A program made the position numbers and the translations under genes. A stretch of DNA of 64,000 bases from Micromonosporaceae bacterium KJ-029 (GTDB lineage: Bacteria > Actinomycetota > Actinomycetes > Mycobacteriales > Micromonosporaceae): positions 62,001 through 126,000 of the forward strand of contig BIFP01000035.1 of assembly GCA_005402585.1 (NCBI GenBank), read 5' to 3'. Below, piece by piece: positions 56,758 to 64,000 of this stretch (position 1 is its first letter; each line of letters opens with the position of its first letter). The notes below the pieces were generated by a model. It was given only the letters and a program-made list of their open reading frames with translations. It searched no databases and was not told the origin of the DNA.

Positions 56758-57426
56758 TCACGCAATCCAGCGGTAGCGGCGTTGCGGGCGGCCGGCGGCT
56801 CCGTAGCGCAGCCGCACCTCCGCCTTGCCCGTACTCACGAAGTGCTCGAGGTAGCGTCGTACGCTCACCCGCGACAGCCCGGTCTTCTCCCCGCACTCAC
56901 CGGCCGACAGGTCGCCGGCGTGGCCGCGCAGGGTCTCCGCGATCAGTTCGGCGGTCGCCGTGGTGAGGCCCTTCGGCAGCGTCGACTGAGCCGGACGCAA
57001 CGCCACGAAAAGTTCGTCGACGTCGTCCTGCCCGACCGTGTCGGTACCGGCGAGCCGCCCGTACGCCGCCGCGTAGCGCTCCAGCCGGTCGCGGAGCACG
57101 TCGAAGCCGAACGGCTTCAGGACGTAGTGGACGACACCGCCGCGCAGCGCCGCGCGAACGGTCGGCACGTCGCGGGCCGCCGTCACGGCCAGGACGTCCG
57201 GGTCGTCGCTCGACTCCCGCAGCCGGCGGATCACCTCCAGCCCGGTGATGTCGGGCAGGTAGATGTCGAGCAGCACCAGGTCGGGGCGGAGCGCCGCGAT
57301 CTGGGCGAGCGCGTCGGCGCCGGTGTACGCCACACCGACGGTGGTGAAGCCGGGAATCCGGTCGACGAAGCCGCGGTGCACCCGGGCCACCATGAAGTCG
57401 TCGTCGACGACGAGCACCCGGATCAC
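56758..57426 (-). CDS. Response regulator, CitB/DcuR family
   Basis: The GTG at 57426 overlaps the kinase stop (GTGA). The 222-residue product has a receiver (VIRVLVVDDDFMVARVHRGF; phosphoacceptor in LVLLDIYLPDITGLEVI; VLKPFGFDVLRDRL) and a C-terminal helix-turn-helix: GDLSAGECGEKTGLSRVSVR then a YLEHFVSTGKAEV segment. CitB-type regulators activate carboxylate transport genes. It is encoded just upstream of tctCBA on the same strand, so it most likely activates that operon. Confidence 0.92.
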   Translation of the reverse strand: MIRVLVVDDDFMVARVHRGFVDRIPGFTTVGVAYTGADALAQIAALRPDLVLLDIYLPDITGLEVIRRLRESSDDPDVLAVTAARDVPTVRAALRGGVVHYVLKPFGFDVLRDRLERYAAAYGRLAGTDTVGQDDVDELFVALRPAQSTLPKGLTTATAELIAETLRGHAGDLSAGECGEKTGLSRVSVRRYLEHFVSTGKAEVRLRYGAAGRPQRRYRWIA

Positions 57427-59003
57427 GCGATCGTCGCCAGTGCGAAGGGAAGCCGGGCGACGAACGTCGCACCGTCCACGGTGACGCTGCCGCCCCGGTG
57501 CCCGCAGATCAGCCGGATCATCGCGAGGCCGAGCCCGTGGTGGCCCTGCTCGCCGTCCTTGGTGCTGTAGCCCTGCTCGAACACCCGCTCCGCCAGCGCC
57601 GCCGTCACCCCGGCGCCGGAGTCGCGGACGGTCACCACGATCTCGGTCCCGTCGGCGACCACGCGGACCTCCACCCGGCCGCCCGGACCGATCGCGTCGA
57701 GGGCGTTGTCGACAAGGTTTCCCACGATCGTCACCAGGTCCGCCGAGAGCCGGTCTCCGCCGCCCGGCAGCTCCCCGACCGCCGGCAGGTCCGAATCGCT
57801 CATGATCGACAGCGTCACACCCTGCTCGGCCGCGAGGCTCGACTTCGCGATCAGCAACGCGGCCAGCGCCGGGTCGCGAATCAGTCGGGTCACCTCCCGG
57901 TTGAGGCTCTCGTGCAGCTCGCTGGTACGCGTGATGTAGCGGACCACCTCGTCGTGCTCGCCCAGCTCGACCAGGCCGGCGATGGTGTGCAGCCGGTTGA
58001 CGAACTCGTGCGCCTGGGCCCGCAGCGTGTCGGTGGTGTGCCGACTCACGTCCAGTTCCCGGCGCAGCGCGGTCAGCTCGGTGCGGTCGCGCAGAGTGGT
58101 CACCGAACCCACCGGACGGCCGCGTAGCACCACGGGCTGCCGGTTGAGCACGATCACCCGGTCGTCGCTGAGCACCACCTGGTCGGCCCCGGTCACCTCG
58201 CCGGTCAGCACGTCCAACAGCCGCCGTTCGAGGCCCTGGTCGAGCAGCGACCGCCCGACCGGGTCGGCGTCGAGACCGAGCAGCCGGATCGCCTCGTCGT
58301 TGACGAGTGTCACCCGGTGCGCGGTGTCGGTGCCGATCACCCCCTCCTTGATGCCGTGAAGCATCGCCTCGCGGTGCTCGACCAGCCCGCTGATCTCGCG
58401 CGGTTCGAGCCCGAGGGTCTGCCACTTGACCCGGCGGGCCAGCAGCAGCGAGCCGACGACACCGAGCGCGACACCGACCACCAGGTAGGTGAGCAGGTTG
58501 GTCAACGCCGCGCCGAGCTGGTCGACCAGCGTCGGATAGGGCCGGCCGACGATGATCATGCCGATGAATCGGCCGTCCTCCTCGTCGAGGACCGGAACGT
58601 GGGCAACGAGTTCCTTGCTGCCATGGTCGAGCACGCCGACCCAGGAGCGCCCGGTCAGACCGGTGCTCGACCCCATCGGGGCGGACTGCCCGGCGTCCGG
58701 GCCGGTGACGATCGTGCCCCGGGCGTCGGCGACCACGACGTAGGAGGCGCCGGAGACCGCCCGCGCCGTCTCCGCCACCGTCTCCAGCGCGTCGTGGCCC
58801 AGCGGGTTGTTGAGCCCCAGCCGAACCGTCCGGTTGATGGCGGCGTTCTCACCGACCGAGCGGAGCCGCTCACCCTCGCCGCGCCGGAACGCCACGTCGG
58901 CCTCCGCGACCGAGACGGCCCCGACCGCGAGGACCACCAGCAGCACGATGCCGAGCTGCAGGAGGAGCATCTGCCCGGCCAGCGACAGGCGTTGCGGCAC
59001 CAT
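57423..59003 (-). CDS. Sensor histidine kinase, CitA/DcuS family
   Basis: The ATG at 59003 follows GGAGG and gives 526 residues. It has a transmembrane helix at ~10-35, an extracytoplasmic Cache/PAS-like sensor domain with ASYVVVADARGTIVTGPDAGQ and KELVAHVPVLDEEDGRFIGMI, a second transmembrane helix at ~175-195, a cytoplasmic PAS, and the DcuS-type kinase core: AHEFVNRLHTIAGLVELGEH (phospho-His) and an ATP lid with DNALDAI, DSGAGV and HHGLGLAM. It senses an external carboxylate and phosphorylates the coupled response regulator. The divergent gene encodes a second TctC-like binding protein. Confidence 0.92.
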   Translation of the reverse strand: MVPQRLSLAGQMLLLQLGIVLLVVLAVGAVSVAEADVAFRRGEGERLRSVGENAAINRTVRLGLNNPLGHDALETVAETARAVSGASYVVVADARGTIVTGPDAGQSAPMGSSTGLTGRSWVGVLDHGSKELVAHVPVLDEEDGRFIGMIIVGRPYPTLVDQLGAALTNLLTYLVVGVALGVVGSLLLARRVKWQTLGLEPREISGLVEHREAMLHGIKEGVIGTDTAHRVTLVNDEAIRLLGLDADPVGRSLLDQGLERRLLDVLTGEVTGADQVVLSDDRVIVLNRQPVVLRGRPVGSVTTLRDRTELTALRRELDVSRHTTDTLRAQAHEFVNRLHTIAGLVELGEHDEVVRYITRTSELHESLNREVTRLIRDPALAALLIAKSSLAAEQGVTLSIMSDSDLPAVGELPGGGDRLSADLVTIVGNLVDNALDAIGPGGRVEVRVVADGTEIVVTVRDSGAGVTAALAERVFEQGYSTKDGEQGHHGLGLAMIRLICGHRGGSVTVDGATFVARLPFALATIA

Positions 59004-59158
59004 CTTCTCCTCCCGTCGCCGGTCGCGCGGCATTTCGTACCCCAGCTGGGGATTTGGTGTGTGTGGCGGTAGCCGCGATCGGCGTGTGACCAGCAAAGTG
59101 GGTACGGCGGCCGGCCGCAAGCCTGGTGTTGCCGGAATGTTTCCTGCACGATCGACAG

Positions 59159-60133
59159 GTGCGACGCAGGCAGGTGCTGGGAGGCGCGCTGGCGCTGGCC
59201 GGCAACGTCCTCGCCAGCGGGTCCCTGGCGGGTTGCGGTCGATCGCCCGAGCTGGCCGACCTGCGGTTGATGGTGCCCAACCCGCCGGGCAGCGGGTACG
59301 ACATCACCGCCCGGGTGCTGGCCAACGCGCTCGACGCGTCCGGCATCGCCCGCGGCATCGAGGTCTTCAACCTCCCCGGCGGCGGCGGGGTGGCGGGGCT
59401 GCGCCGGCTGGCCTACGAGCGCGGCAACGGCCAACTGGCGATGATGATGGGACTCGGTGTCGTCGGAGCGCAGAGCGCGGTCGGCTCCCCGGTCACCCTG
59501 CAGGAGATGACGCCGATCGCCCGGCTGGTCCAGGAGCCGGCGGTCATCGTGGTGACCCGCGACTCGCCCTACCACGACCTGGAGGCGCTCGTCTCGGCCT
59601 GGCGCGCCGACCCGGCCGCGCTGGTGGTCGGCGGCGGGTCGTCGATCGGAGGACCGGACCATCTCGCGACCATGCTGGTCGCGGACGCGATCGGCCTCGC
59701 CCCCGTCAGCGTGGCATACCGACGGTACGACGGTGGTGGTGACCTGCTGGCGGCGATTCTCGGCCGCGAGGTCGCGTTCGGGATGTCCGGGCTCAGCGAG
59801 TACGCCAACCAGATCGTGGAGGGCCAGCTCCGCGCGCTCGCCGTGACCAGCGCCGAGCCCGTGGCACAGCTACCAGCGCCGACGATGCGTTCGGCCGGAC
59901 TCCAGACGGTCTTCAACAACTGGCGCGGCATCGTGGCGCCACCCGACCTCACGACGGAGGACGCGGAGGCGATCCGCGCACTGATCGCGCGGCTCGTCGA
60001 ATACCCCGCCTGGGCAAACGCACGGACCCGCTTCGGCTGGACCGACGCCTACCTGCCGGGTACCGACTTCAAGACCTTCATGCGTGCGGAGAGCGACCAC
60101 TGGGCGTCCGTGCTCGCCGGGCTGGGTGTTTGA
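59159..60133 (+). CDS. TctC-like solute-binding lipoprotein, divergent from the sensor kinase
   Basis: Start at GTG 59159 is preferred, as it begins a lipoprotein signal (RRRQVLGGALALAGNVLASG, lipobox LAGC); an in-frame GTG at 59126 adds 11 residues. The 324-residue protein shows the TctC fold: LRLMVPNPPGSGYDITARVL, VFNLPGGGGVAGLRRLAYE, VVGGGSSIGGPDHLATML and GIVAPPDLTTEDAEAI. It has no permeases of its own and its only neighbours are the CitA-type kinase and, beyond, tctCBA. In Bordetella the TctC-type protein BctC works with the BctDE two-component system in signalling, so this may be the sensor's ligand-loading partner. Confidence 0.87.
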   Translation: MRRRQVLGGALALAGNVLASGSLAGCGRSPELADLRLMVPNPPGSGYDITARVLANALDASGIARGIEVFNLPGGGGVAGLRRLAYERGNGQLAMMMGLGVVGAQSAVGSPVTLQEMTPIARLVQEPAVIVVTRDSPYHDLEALVSAWRADPAALVVGGGSSIGGPDHLATMLVADAIGLAPVSVAYRRYDGGGDLLAAILGREVAFGMSGLSEYANQIVEGQLRALAVTSAEPVAQLPAPTMRSAGLQTVFNNWRGIVAPPDLTTEDAEAIRALIARLVEYPAWANARTRFGWTDAYLPGTDFKTFMRAESDHWASVLAGLGV

Positions 60134-60157
60134 GGTGAAGCCAGCCGAGTAACGGGA

Positions 60158-60185
60158 TGGTGGGCCGGCGATCGCCGGCCCACCA
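60158..60185. terminator. 28-nt perfect palindrome, bidirectional terminator
   Basis: TGGTGGGCCGGCGA followed directly by its reverse complement, with no spacer, between convergent genes whose stops are at 60133 and 60213. Confidence 0.78.
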
Positions 60186-60212
60186 CGAGTTCCTTGCTAC
60201 CGTGACGACGCG

Positions 60213-62810
60213 TCACAGGGCCGCGCAGTCACCGCCCTTGGTGCCCTTCACCGTGTTCGGTGCACCGAAGTCCTTGACCGCCGCGCTGTTGCCGGTGCAG
60301 GTCAGCGACTCGGTGATCAGGCTCCCGACCAGGATCGGCCCGTAGGCGCCGGCCAGCCGGCTGAACCGCTCGTTTGCGGTCACCTGGACGTTGTTCGACA
60401 GGGTGAGCGAACCGTTGACCCGGCTGCCGGCGATCGTCACGTCCCGGCTGGTGCCGGTGATCCGGGAGGAACCGTTCACGGTGCTGCCGAACAGCTGCAC
60501 CGCCTGGGCACCGGTCGCCGTCAACCCGCCGTTGATCGTGCTGTCGCTGACCACCAGCGAAGCGCCGGCACGCACCGTCAACCCGCCGGCCACCTGGGCG
60601 CCCTTGAGGCAGGTCACACCCTCGCTGGCCACCACCTTGTGCTGCTTGCCGGTCAGCGTGGTGGTGCAGTCCGGCGACGAGCCCGGCAGCACGGTGGCCT
60701 GGTAGGAACTCGGCTCACCGATGTTGCCGGCCGCGTCGATGGCCCGGTGCTCGACCAGGTGCGTGCCGAAGCCCGGCACGAACCCACCGCCGGGGTGGTC
60801 GTCCGGCAGGGTCTGCTCGAACGTCGCCTTCGACAGGCCACCGGTGCCGAGGTTGCCGTACGTCAGCGCCTTCACGTTGGTACCCGAGTGGCGGAACTGG
60901 AACGGCGACTCGGGCATCGGCTGTTCGGGGAACCCGAAGTAGTGGAACCAGCCCTGCTTGTTCAGCCGCAGCTGGCCGGCGACGAACCGGTCCTCGTCGT
61001 ACCCGGTGCGGTCGTCCTGCGGGTCGAGCCACATGTCCCAGCCGTTGAAATACACCGGGTGCTCCGTGCTGCCCGCGAGCCGGGTCAGCGGCTCGGACAG
61101 GGTGCGCGGCGCGGTCGGCCGGGCGTTGTCCACCGTCCACTCGATCCGGTCGGAGACGCCACCCGGATCCGCCGGGTCCGTCACCGTCGCGGCCAGCTTG
61201 TAGGTGCCGGGCGCCAGGTTCAGCGCGCCGAGGTCGAGGTTGCGACTGTTGTGCGGGTTCGGCAGCGTGGCACCGTCGAGCGACCAGGTCACGTCGAGGA
61301 TCCGGTCGGTCGGGTGGTTGGTCCGCACGTAGACGACCTCGTCACCGGCGACCGGTTGGCTGGTCATCGTGGCGCCGGTGATGGTCGCCTCGGGCGCCGA
61401 CGGCGTCGCGGTGGTGCTGCCCACCGTCCACTGCCGGGTCTGCACGAACCGCGGCCCGTTGTAGCCGGAGTTCGTGGCCGCGTTGGCGGTCGACGGGTTG
61501 CGGACCCAGTCGATGCCGTCCGGGCCGACCGGGTCACGTACCTCGACGTGCACCACGGTCCCGGCGGGCAGGTCCAGCTCGCCGAGGTCGAGGGCGCGAC
61601 TGTTGTTCGTGTCCAGGACGGTGCCGTCCGGGCCACCGACCCGCCAGGTCACCTGCAGCTCGTGGTAACGCGGCTGCCCGCTCTCGACCCACAGCACGCT
61701 GTCGGAGGCCACGGTGCCCAACGGGGTGTGCCGGACGTTCATCTGCCCGGCGTTACGCATACCGGTCACCCGGGCGACCATGTGTTCGAGGCCGACCTGG
61801 TCGAAGTCGAACCCGATCCAGCGCATCATCGAGTGCTCGCTCGGCCGGCGCTGGCCGCACGGGTACGTGCCGCCGCCCTCGTGCGCCCCGATGACGCCGC
61901 CGGACAGGCTTTCCTCGCCGACCCAGCGCCACCACTTGGCCTGGTCCTGGACCAACTGCTCGGCACTACGGATGGTGTGGTGGAAGCTGCTGGGCTCACC
62001 GCCGGTGTAGCAGGCCCGCACCACGTCGCGGGAGGAGTACGGGTACTCGTCGGCCAGCGTGCCGAGCGAGTGACCGATCTCGTGCAGCGAGATCAGCGGA
62101 CCCTGCGGGGAGCCGCCGGAGGTCGTCGCGTTCGTGCCGCCGATGCCGCCGTACGTGAACGTGTTGAAGATGGCCAGCGTCTGCACGTTCTGCGAGGTGC
62201 GGGGAATGCCCAGCACCGGCGCGACGTAGGTGTCGATGATCCGGTTGTGCGCCTGCGAGCCGGTCTCGCAGGGGTTGACCCCCGGCGGGTAGTAGGCGGC
62301 GAAGTTCGCGCAGTTCACCGGCGCACCGCCGTAGACGGTGCCGCGCGACAGCGGGTCGCTACAGCCCGCTTGGTAGATCATCCGCAGCGCGGTGTTCTTG
62401 GCGTCGATCGGGCCTTCCCGCTCGCCGGTGTCCCGGATCGTGCCGTCCGGGTGGCGTACCCGGCCGTCCGGGTCGCACCGGACGCCGTAGTCGATCGAGG
62501 CGATCTCCACCGCGTACACGTTCATGTAGTTGCGGTAGGTCCGGAACGGTTCCGTGGCCCACATGACCGCCAGGTTGCGGTCCACGTCCTCCAGGAAGAC
62601 CTTCTGCTGGTCCCACTGGTAGCCGTCGCCGAGAATGATCAGATTCAGCCGCTCGGCCGGCGGGCCGGTGACCTGAATCGGATGCACCTTCGGGTCGGGC
62701 AACGGCAGCGGCGGACCATCCGCCGTGGCGCCGCTCGCCGGTCCCCCGGTCACACTCAACAGCCCGGCGACCAACGCTGCCGCCGCGAGCATCGCGACCT
62801 TGACTTTCAC
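60213..62810 (-). CDS. Secreted M64-family (IgA-peptidase-like) zinc metallopeptidase
   Basis: The start is set at GTG 62810 behind AGGTGA, giving 865 residues with a Sec signal (VAMLAAAALVAGLLSVTGGPASG). The peptidase domain has RLNLIILGDGY, then the zinc motif LHEIGHSLGTLADEYPYS (HExxH with the downstream Asp/Glu of M64) and CGQRRPSEHSMMRW. The middle carries two related beta domains (QVTWRVGGPDGTVLDTNNSRALDLGEL and the similar LDVTWSLDGATLPNPHNSRNLDLGAL, cited in part), and the C-terminus a short repeated-strand region of the type N-G-S/T-x-x-x-V-S-x-S (residues ~770-840). It likely degrades extracellular proteins. A strong terminator separates it from the upstream peptidase gene. Confidence 0.87.
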   Translation of the reverse strand: MKVKVAMLAAAALVAGLLSVTGGPASGATADGPPLPLPDPKVHPIQVTGPPAERLNLIILGDGYQWDQQKVFLEDVDRNLAVMWATEPFRTYRNYMNVYAVEIASIDYGVRCDPDGRVRHPDGTIRDTGEREGPIDAKNTALRMIYQAGCSDPLSRGTVYGGAPVNCANFAAYYPPGVNPCETGSQAHNRIIDTYVAPVLGIPRTSQNVQTLAIFNTFTYGGIGGTNATTSGGSPQGPLISLHEIGHSLGTLADEYPYSSRDVVRACYTGGEPSSFHHTIRSAEQLVQDQAKWWRWVGEESLSGGVIGAHEGGGTYPCGQRRPSEHSMMRWIGFDFDQVGLEHMVARVTGMRNAGQMNVRHTPLGTVASDSVLWVESGQPRYHELQVTWRVGGPDGTVLDTNNSRALDLGELDLPAGTVVHVEVRDPVGPDGIDWVRNPSTANAATNSGYNGPRFVQTRQWTVGSTTATPSAPEATITGATMTSQPVAGDEVVYVRTNHPTDRILDVTWSLDGATLPNPHNSRNLDLGALNLAPGTYKLAATVTDPADPGGVSDRIEWTVDNARPTAPRTLSEPLTRLAGSTEHPVYFNGWDMWLDPQDDRTGYDEDRFVAGQLRLNKQGWFHYFGFPEQPMPESPFQFRHSGTNVKALTYGNLGTGGLSKATFEQTLPDDHPGGGFVPGFGTHLVEHRAIDAAGNIGEPSSYQATVLPGSSPDCTTTLTGKQHKVVASEGVTCLKGAQVAGGLTVRAGASLVVSDSTINGGLTATGAQAVQLFGSTVNGSSRITGTSRDVTIAGSRVNGSLTLSNNVQVTANERFSRLAGAYGPILVGSLITESLTCTGNSAAVKDFGAPNTVKGTKGGDCAAL

Positions 62811-62889
62811 TGGCTGTTCACCTCGTCCTCCATCCAGCCGACAACTCCTCCGCCGGTCCCCGAACGGCAGCACCAGACACCTGGGAGGA

Positions 62890-62943
62890 GGCTTCCGCGG
62901 TCACCGGCCGTCCACCTGGCACCGGCCGATGCCCGCGGAAGCC
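62890..62943 (-). terminator. Terminator downstream of the X-Pro dipeptidyl-peptidase gene
   Basis: GGCTTCCGCGG (62890-62900) and CCGCGGAAGCC (62933-62943) pair perfectly; the loop contains two ACCGGCC copies. It sits between the stop of the upstream gene (62959) and the M64 gene start (62810), both on the minus strand. Confidence 0.75.
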
Positions 62944-62958
62944 CTCCCTGTTACTTCG

Positions 62959-64000
62959 TTACTTGCCGACTCCCGACCGGGCGGCGGCGGACACAATCGA
63001 CCCACGCTGGTTCGACTTGAGCACCCCGGCCGCGATCAGCTGGTCCACCACCTCGTTGACGTGCGTCACGAACTGGCCGTGGTTCGACCACCGCTCCCCG
63101 TCGAGGATGTGGTCGTTGATGGTGCAGTTGCCGGCCAGCGGGCGGTTGGCCACACCGCTGTTGACGCCGCCGATCACCACGGTCGCCCGGGTGTCGGTGG
63201 TCGCGCAGATCGGCATCGCCAGCGGCCCACCGACCACCGGCAGCCGCAGGGACGTCGCGGCCAGGTCCACGTTGAGCACCGTGCCCGGGGCCGGCTGCAG
63301 GGTGAACTCGCGGTCGGTCGAGAAGACCATCAGGCCGATCCGGTAGCCCGCCGGGATGACCTGGTCGTCCGGCTGCAGCGGCACGGTCACGTCGACGAAC
63401 TCGCCGGGCACCAGCGGCTCGCCCTGGGTGAGCGAGTTGCGGTTCTGCGGGTCGGCCCAGCCCCGGGTGATGATGCTCGTCGTGCTGCCCTGGGTGCTCG
63501 AGGTGCAGGCAGAGGCGCTGGTCCAGGGCAGCCGCACCAGGGCCACCGACAGGTTGGCCGCCGACTTGCTCGCGCTCATCCGGAGCGTCACCTTCGCCGT
63601 ACCGGAGATGTGCACCGGCGCGGTGAGTTCCGGCGAGACGTAGAGCAGCCGCTGGTCGGACACGGTGGTGGCCAGCGTGCCGGCGTTGCAGGCGGTGTTG
63701 CCGGCGTCGACCAACGATTCGACGCCCGTGCCGGGCCGCGCCAGCGAGGTCAGCTCGCCGGTGGTGCTGCCGCCGGGCTTGAGGACCATGGTGACCGGCT
63801 TCGCGGCCGGGTTCGGGTAGTCCGCGTACGGGGTGAGCTGGCTGGCGCCGATCTCGTTACGCGTCACCCAGGCCCGCGCGTCGTTCTCGACGCCGTTGTC
63901 GAGGCCGTACAGGTAGCGGGTGAACCAGCGGTTACGCATGTCCAGCGGCGGGGCGCCGCCGTGCCCGCCCTGGTGGAAGTACATCTGCACCGGCGTGCCC
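62959..64000 (-). CDS. X-Pro dipeptidyl-peptidase (CocE/PepX-type) C-terminal part, 5' end beyond the window
   Basis: About 347 residues are visible and the frame stays open to the window end, so the signal peptide and most of the alpha/beta-hydrolase core (including nucleophile) are outside. The visible start contains the last active-site region (MYFHQGGHGGAP, likely the catalytic histidine), followed by the PepX_C jelly roll: RLLYVSPELTAPVHISGTAK, TLRMSASKSAANLSVALVRL, LVPGEFVDVTVPLQPDDQVI and YRIGLMVFSTDREFTL. A C-terminal extension of ~60 residues ends GVLKSNQRGSIVSAA, a helical region like those after other exported peptidases. It probably releases Xaa-Pro dipeptides outside the cell. 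Confidence 0.85.
   Translation of the reverse strand, partial: GTPVQMYFHQGGHGGAPPLDMRNRWFTRYLYGLDNGVENDARAWVTRNEIGASQLTPYADYPNPAAKPVTMVLKPGGSTTGELTSLARPGTGVESLVDAGNTACNAGTLATTVSDQRLLYVSPELTAPVHISGTAKVTLRMSASKSAANLSVALVRLPWTSASACTSSTQGSTTSIITRGWADPQNRNSLTQGEPLVPGEFVDVTVPLQPDDQVIPAGYRIGLMVFSTDREFTLQPAPGTVLNVDLAATSLRLPVVGGPLAMPICATTDTRATVVIGGVNSGVANRPLAGNCTINDHILDGERWSNHGQFVTHVNEVVDQLIAAGVLKSNQRGSIVSAAARSGVGK

Noticed and set aside
60639..63020. A 793-codon open frame on the plus strand opposite the M64 gene
   Set aside because: Same artefact: no ribosome site, no domains, and it overlaps a well-supported gene along its length.
1..64000. tRNA, rRNA, attachment sites, phage genes or biosynthetic megasynthases
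   Set aside because: I looked for CCA-ended cloverleaf patterns, rRNA-conserved blocks, integrases and PKS/NRPS motifs and saw none; absence by eye is not proof for short RNAs.

Overview
The window is very GC-rich DNA with dense, mostly GTG/ATG-started genes, strong GGAGG-type ribosome binding sites and many long GC-rich terminator hairpins. It encodes TAT and lipoprotein exports, ABC, TRAP and tripartite tricarboxylate transporters, and a class Ia ribonucleotide reductase under a cobalamin riboswitch. This points to an actinomycete, most likely Micromonosporaceae (an inference from style and gene content; no rRNA or other taxonomic marker is present). It reads as chromosomal accessory and catabolic territory, with one TnpB insertion element and several decayed genes. 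No rRNA, tRNA, CRISPR array, phage or replication origin was seen.

Layout. 1-4135: end of an FGGY sugar kinase, a perfect 25-bp inverted repeat, a carboxymuconolactone-decarboxylase-like protein, and a KhtT-like regulator with a cation/proton antiporter fused to a UBP-type zinc finger. 4316-8100: nrdB and nrdA behind a cobalamin riboswitch. 8333-10882: a VOC protein and arginyl-tRNA synthetase. 11045-12608: a TnpB element with inverted terminal repeats. 12740-21281: a coherent N-acetylgalactosamine/galactosamine-type catabolic locus (GH109-like TAT protein, AgaS-like isomerase, PfkB kinase, class II aldolase, ABC importer, DeoR repressor) closed by a 50-nt palindrome. 21546-23224: a VOC protein and an APH-fold kinase. 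23282-26760: a secreted quinoprotein and the wreck of a divergent paralogue.

26825-36240: a second catabolic locus with citrate synthase-like lyase, CoA-transferase, IclR regulator, aldehyde dehydrogenase, ThDP enzyme and a complete TRAP transporter; the substrate is unknown but is probably a carboxylate. 36334-38939: a secreted ThuA-like protein and a GH18 chitinase with a promoter-operator. 39184-46097: a LacI-controlled sugar locus (LacI, ABC importer, secreted GH144-like glucanase, truncated GH39 gene) with two GTAACCGGTTAC operators. Its regulator gene is preceded by two tandem 80-bp units, each a 27-codon ORF coupled by ATGA overlap to the next and finally to lacI.

46564-52416: two paralogous winged-helix regulators flanking a 1467-residue secreted subtilase. 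52679-53331: a broken acyltransferase gene. 53442-60133: a TctCBA tricarboxylate transporter with a CitA/CitB-type two-component system and a divergent second TctC-like lipoprotein that may be the sensor's ligand-binding partner. 60213-64000: a secreted M64-like metallopeptidase and the 3' part of an X-Pro dipeptidyl-peptidase gene cut by the window end.

The most unusual items are the tandem coupled mini-ORFs before lacI, the TnpB with terminal inverted repeats and a displaced catalytic glutamate, the paired regulators around the giant protease, and the two catabolic loci whose full pathways are not closed within the window.
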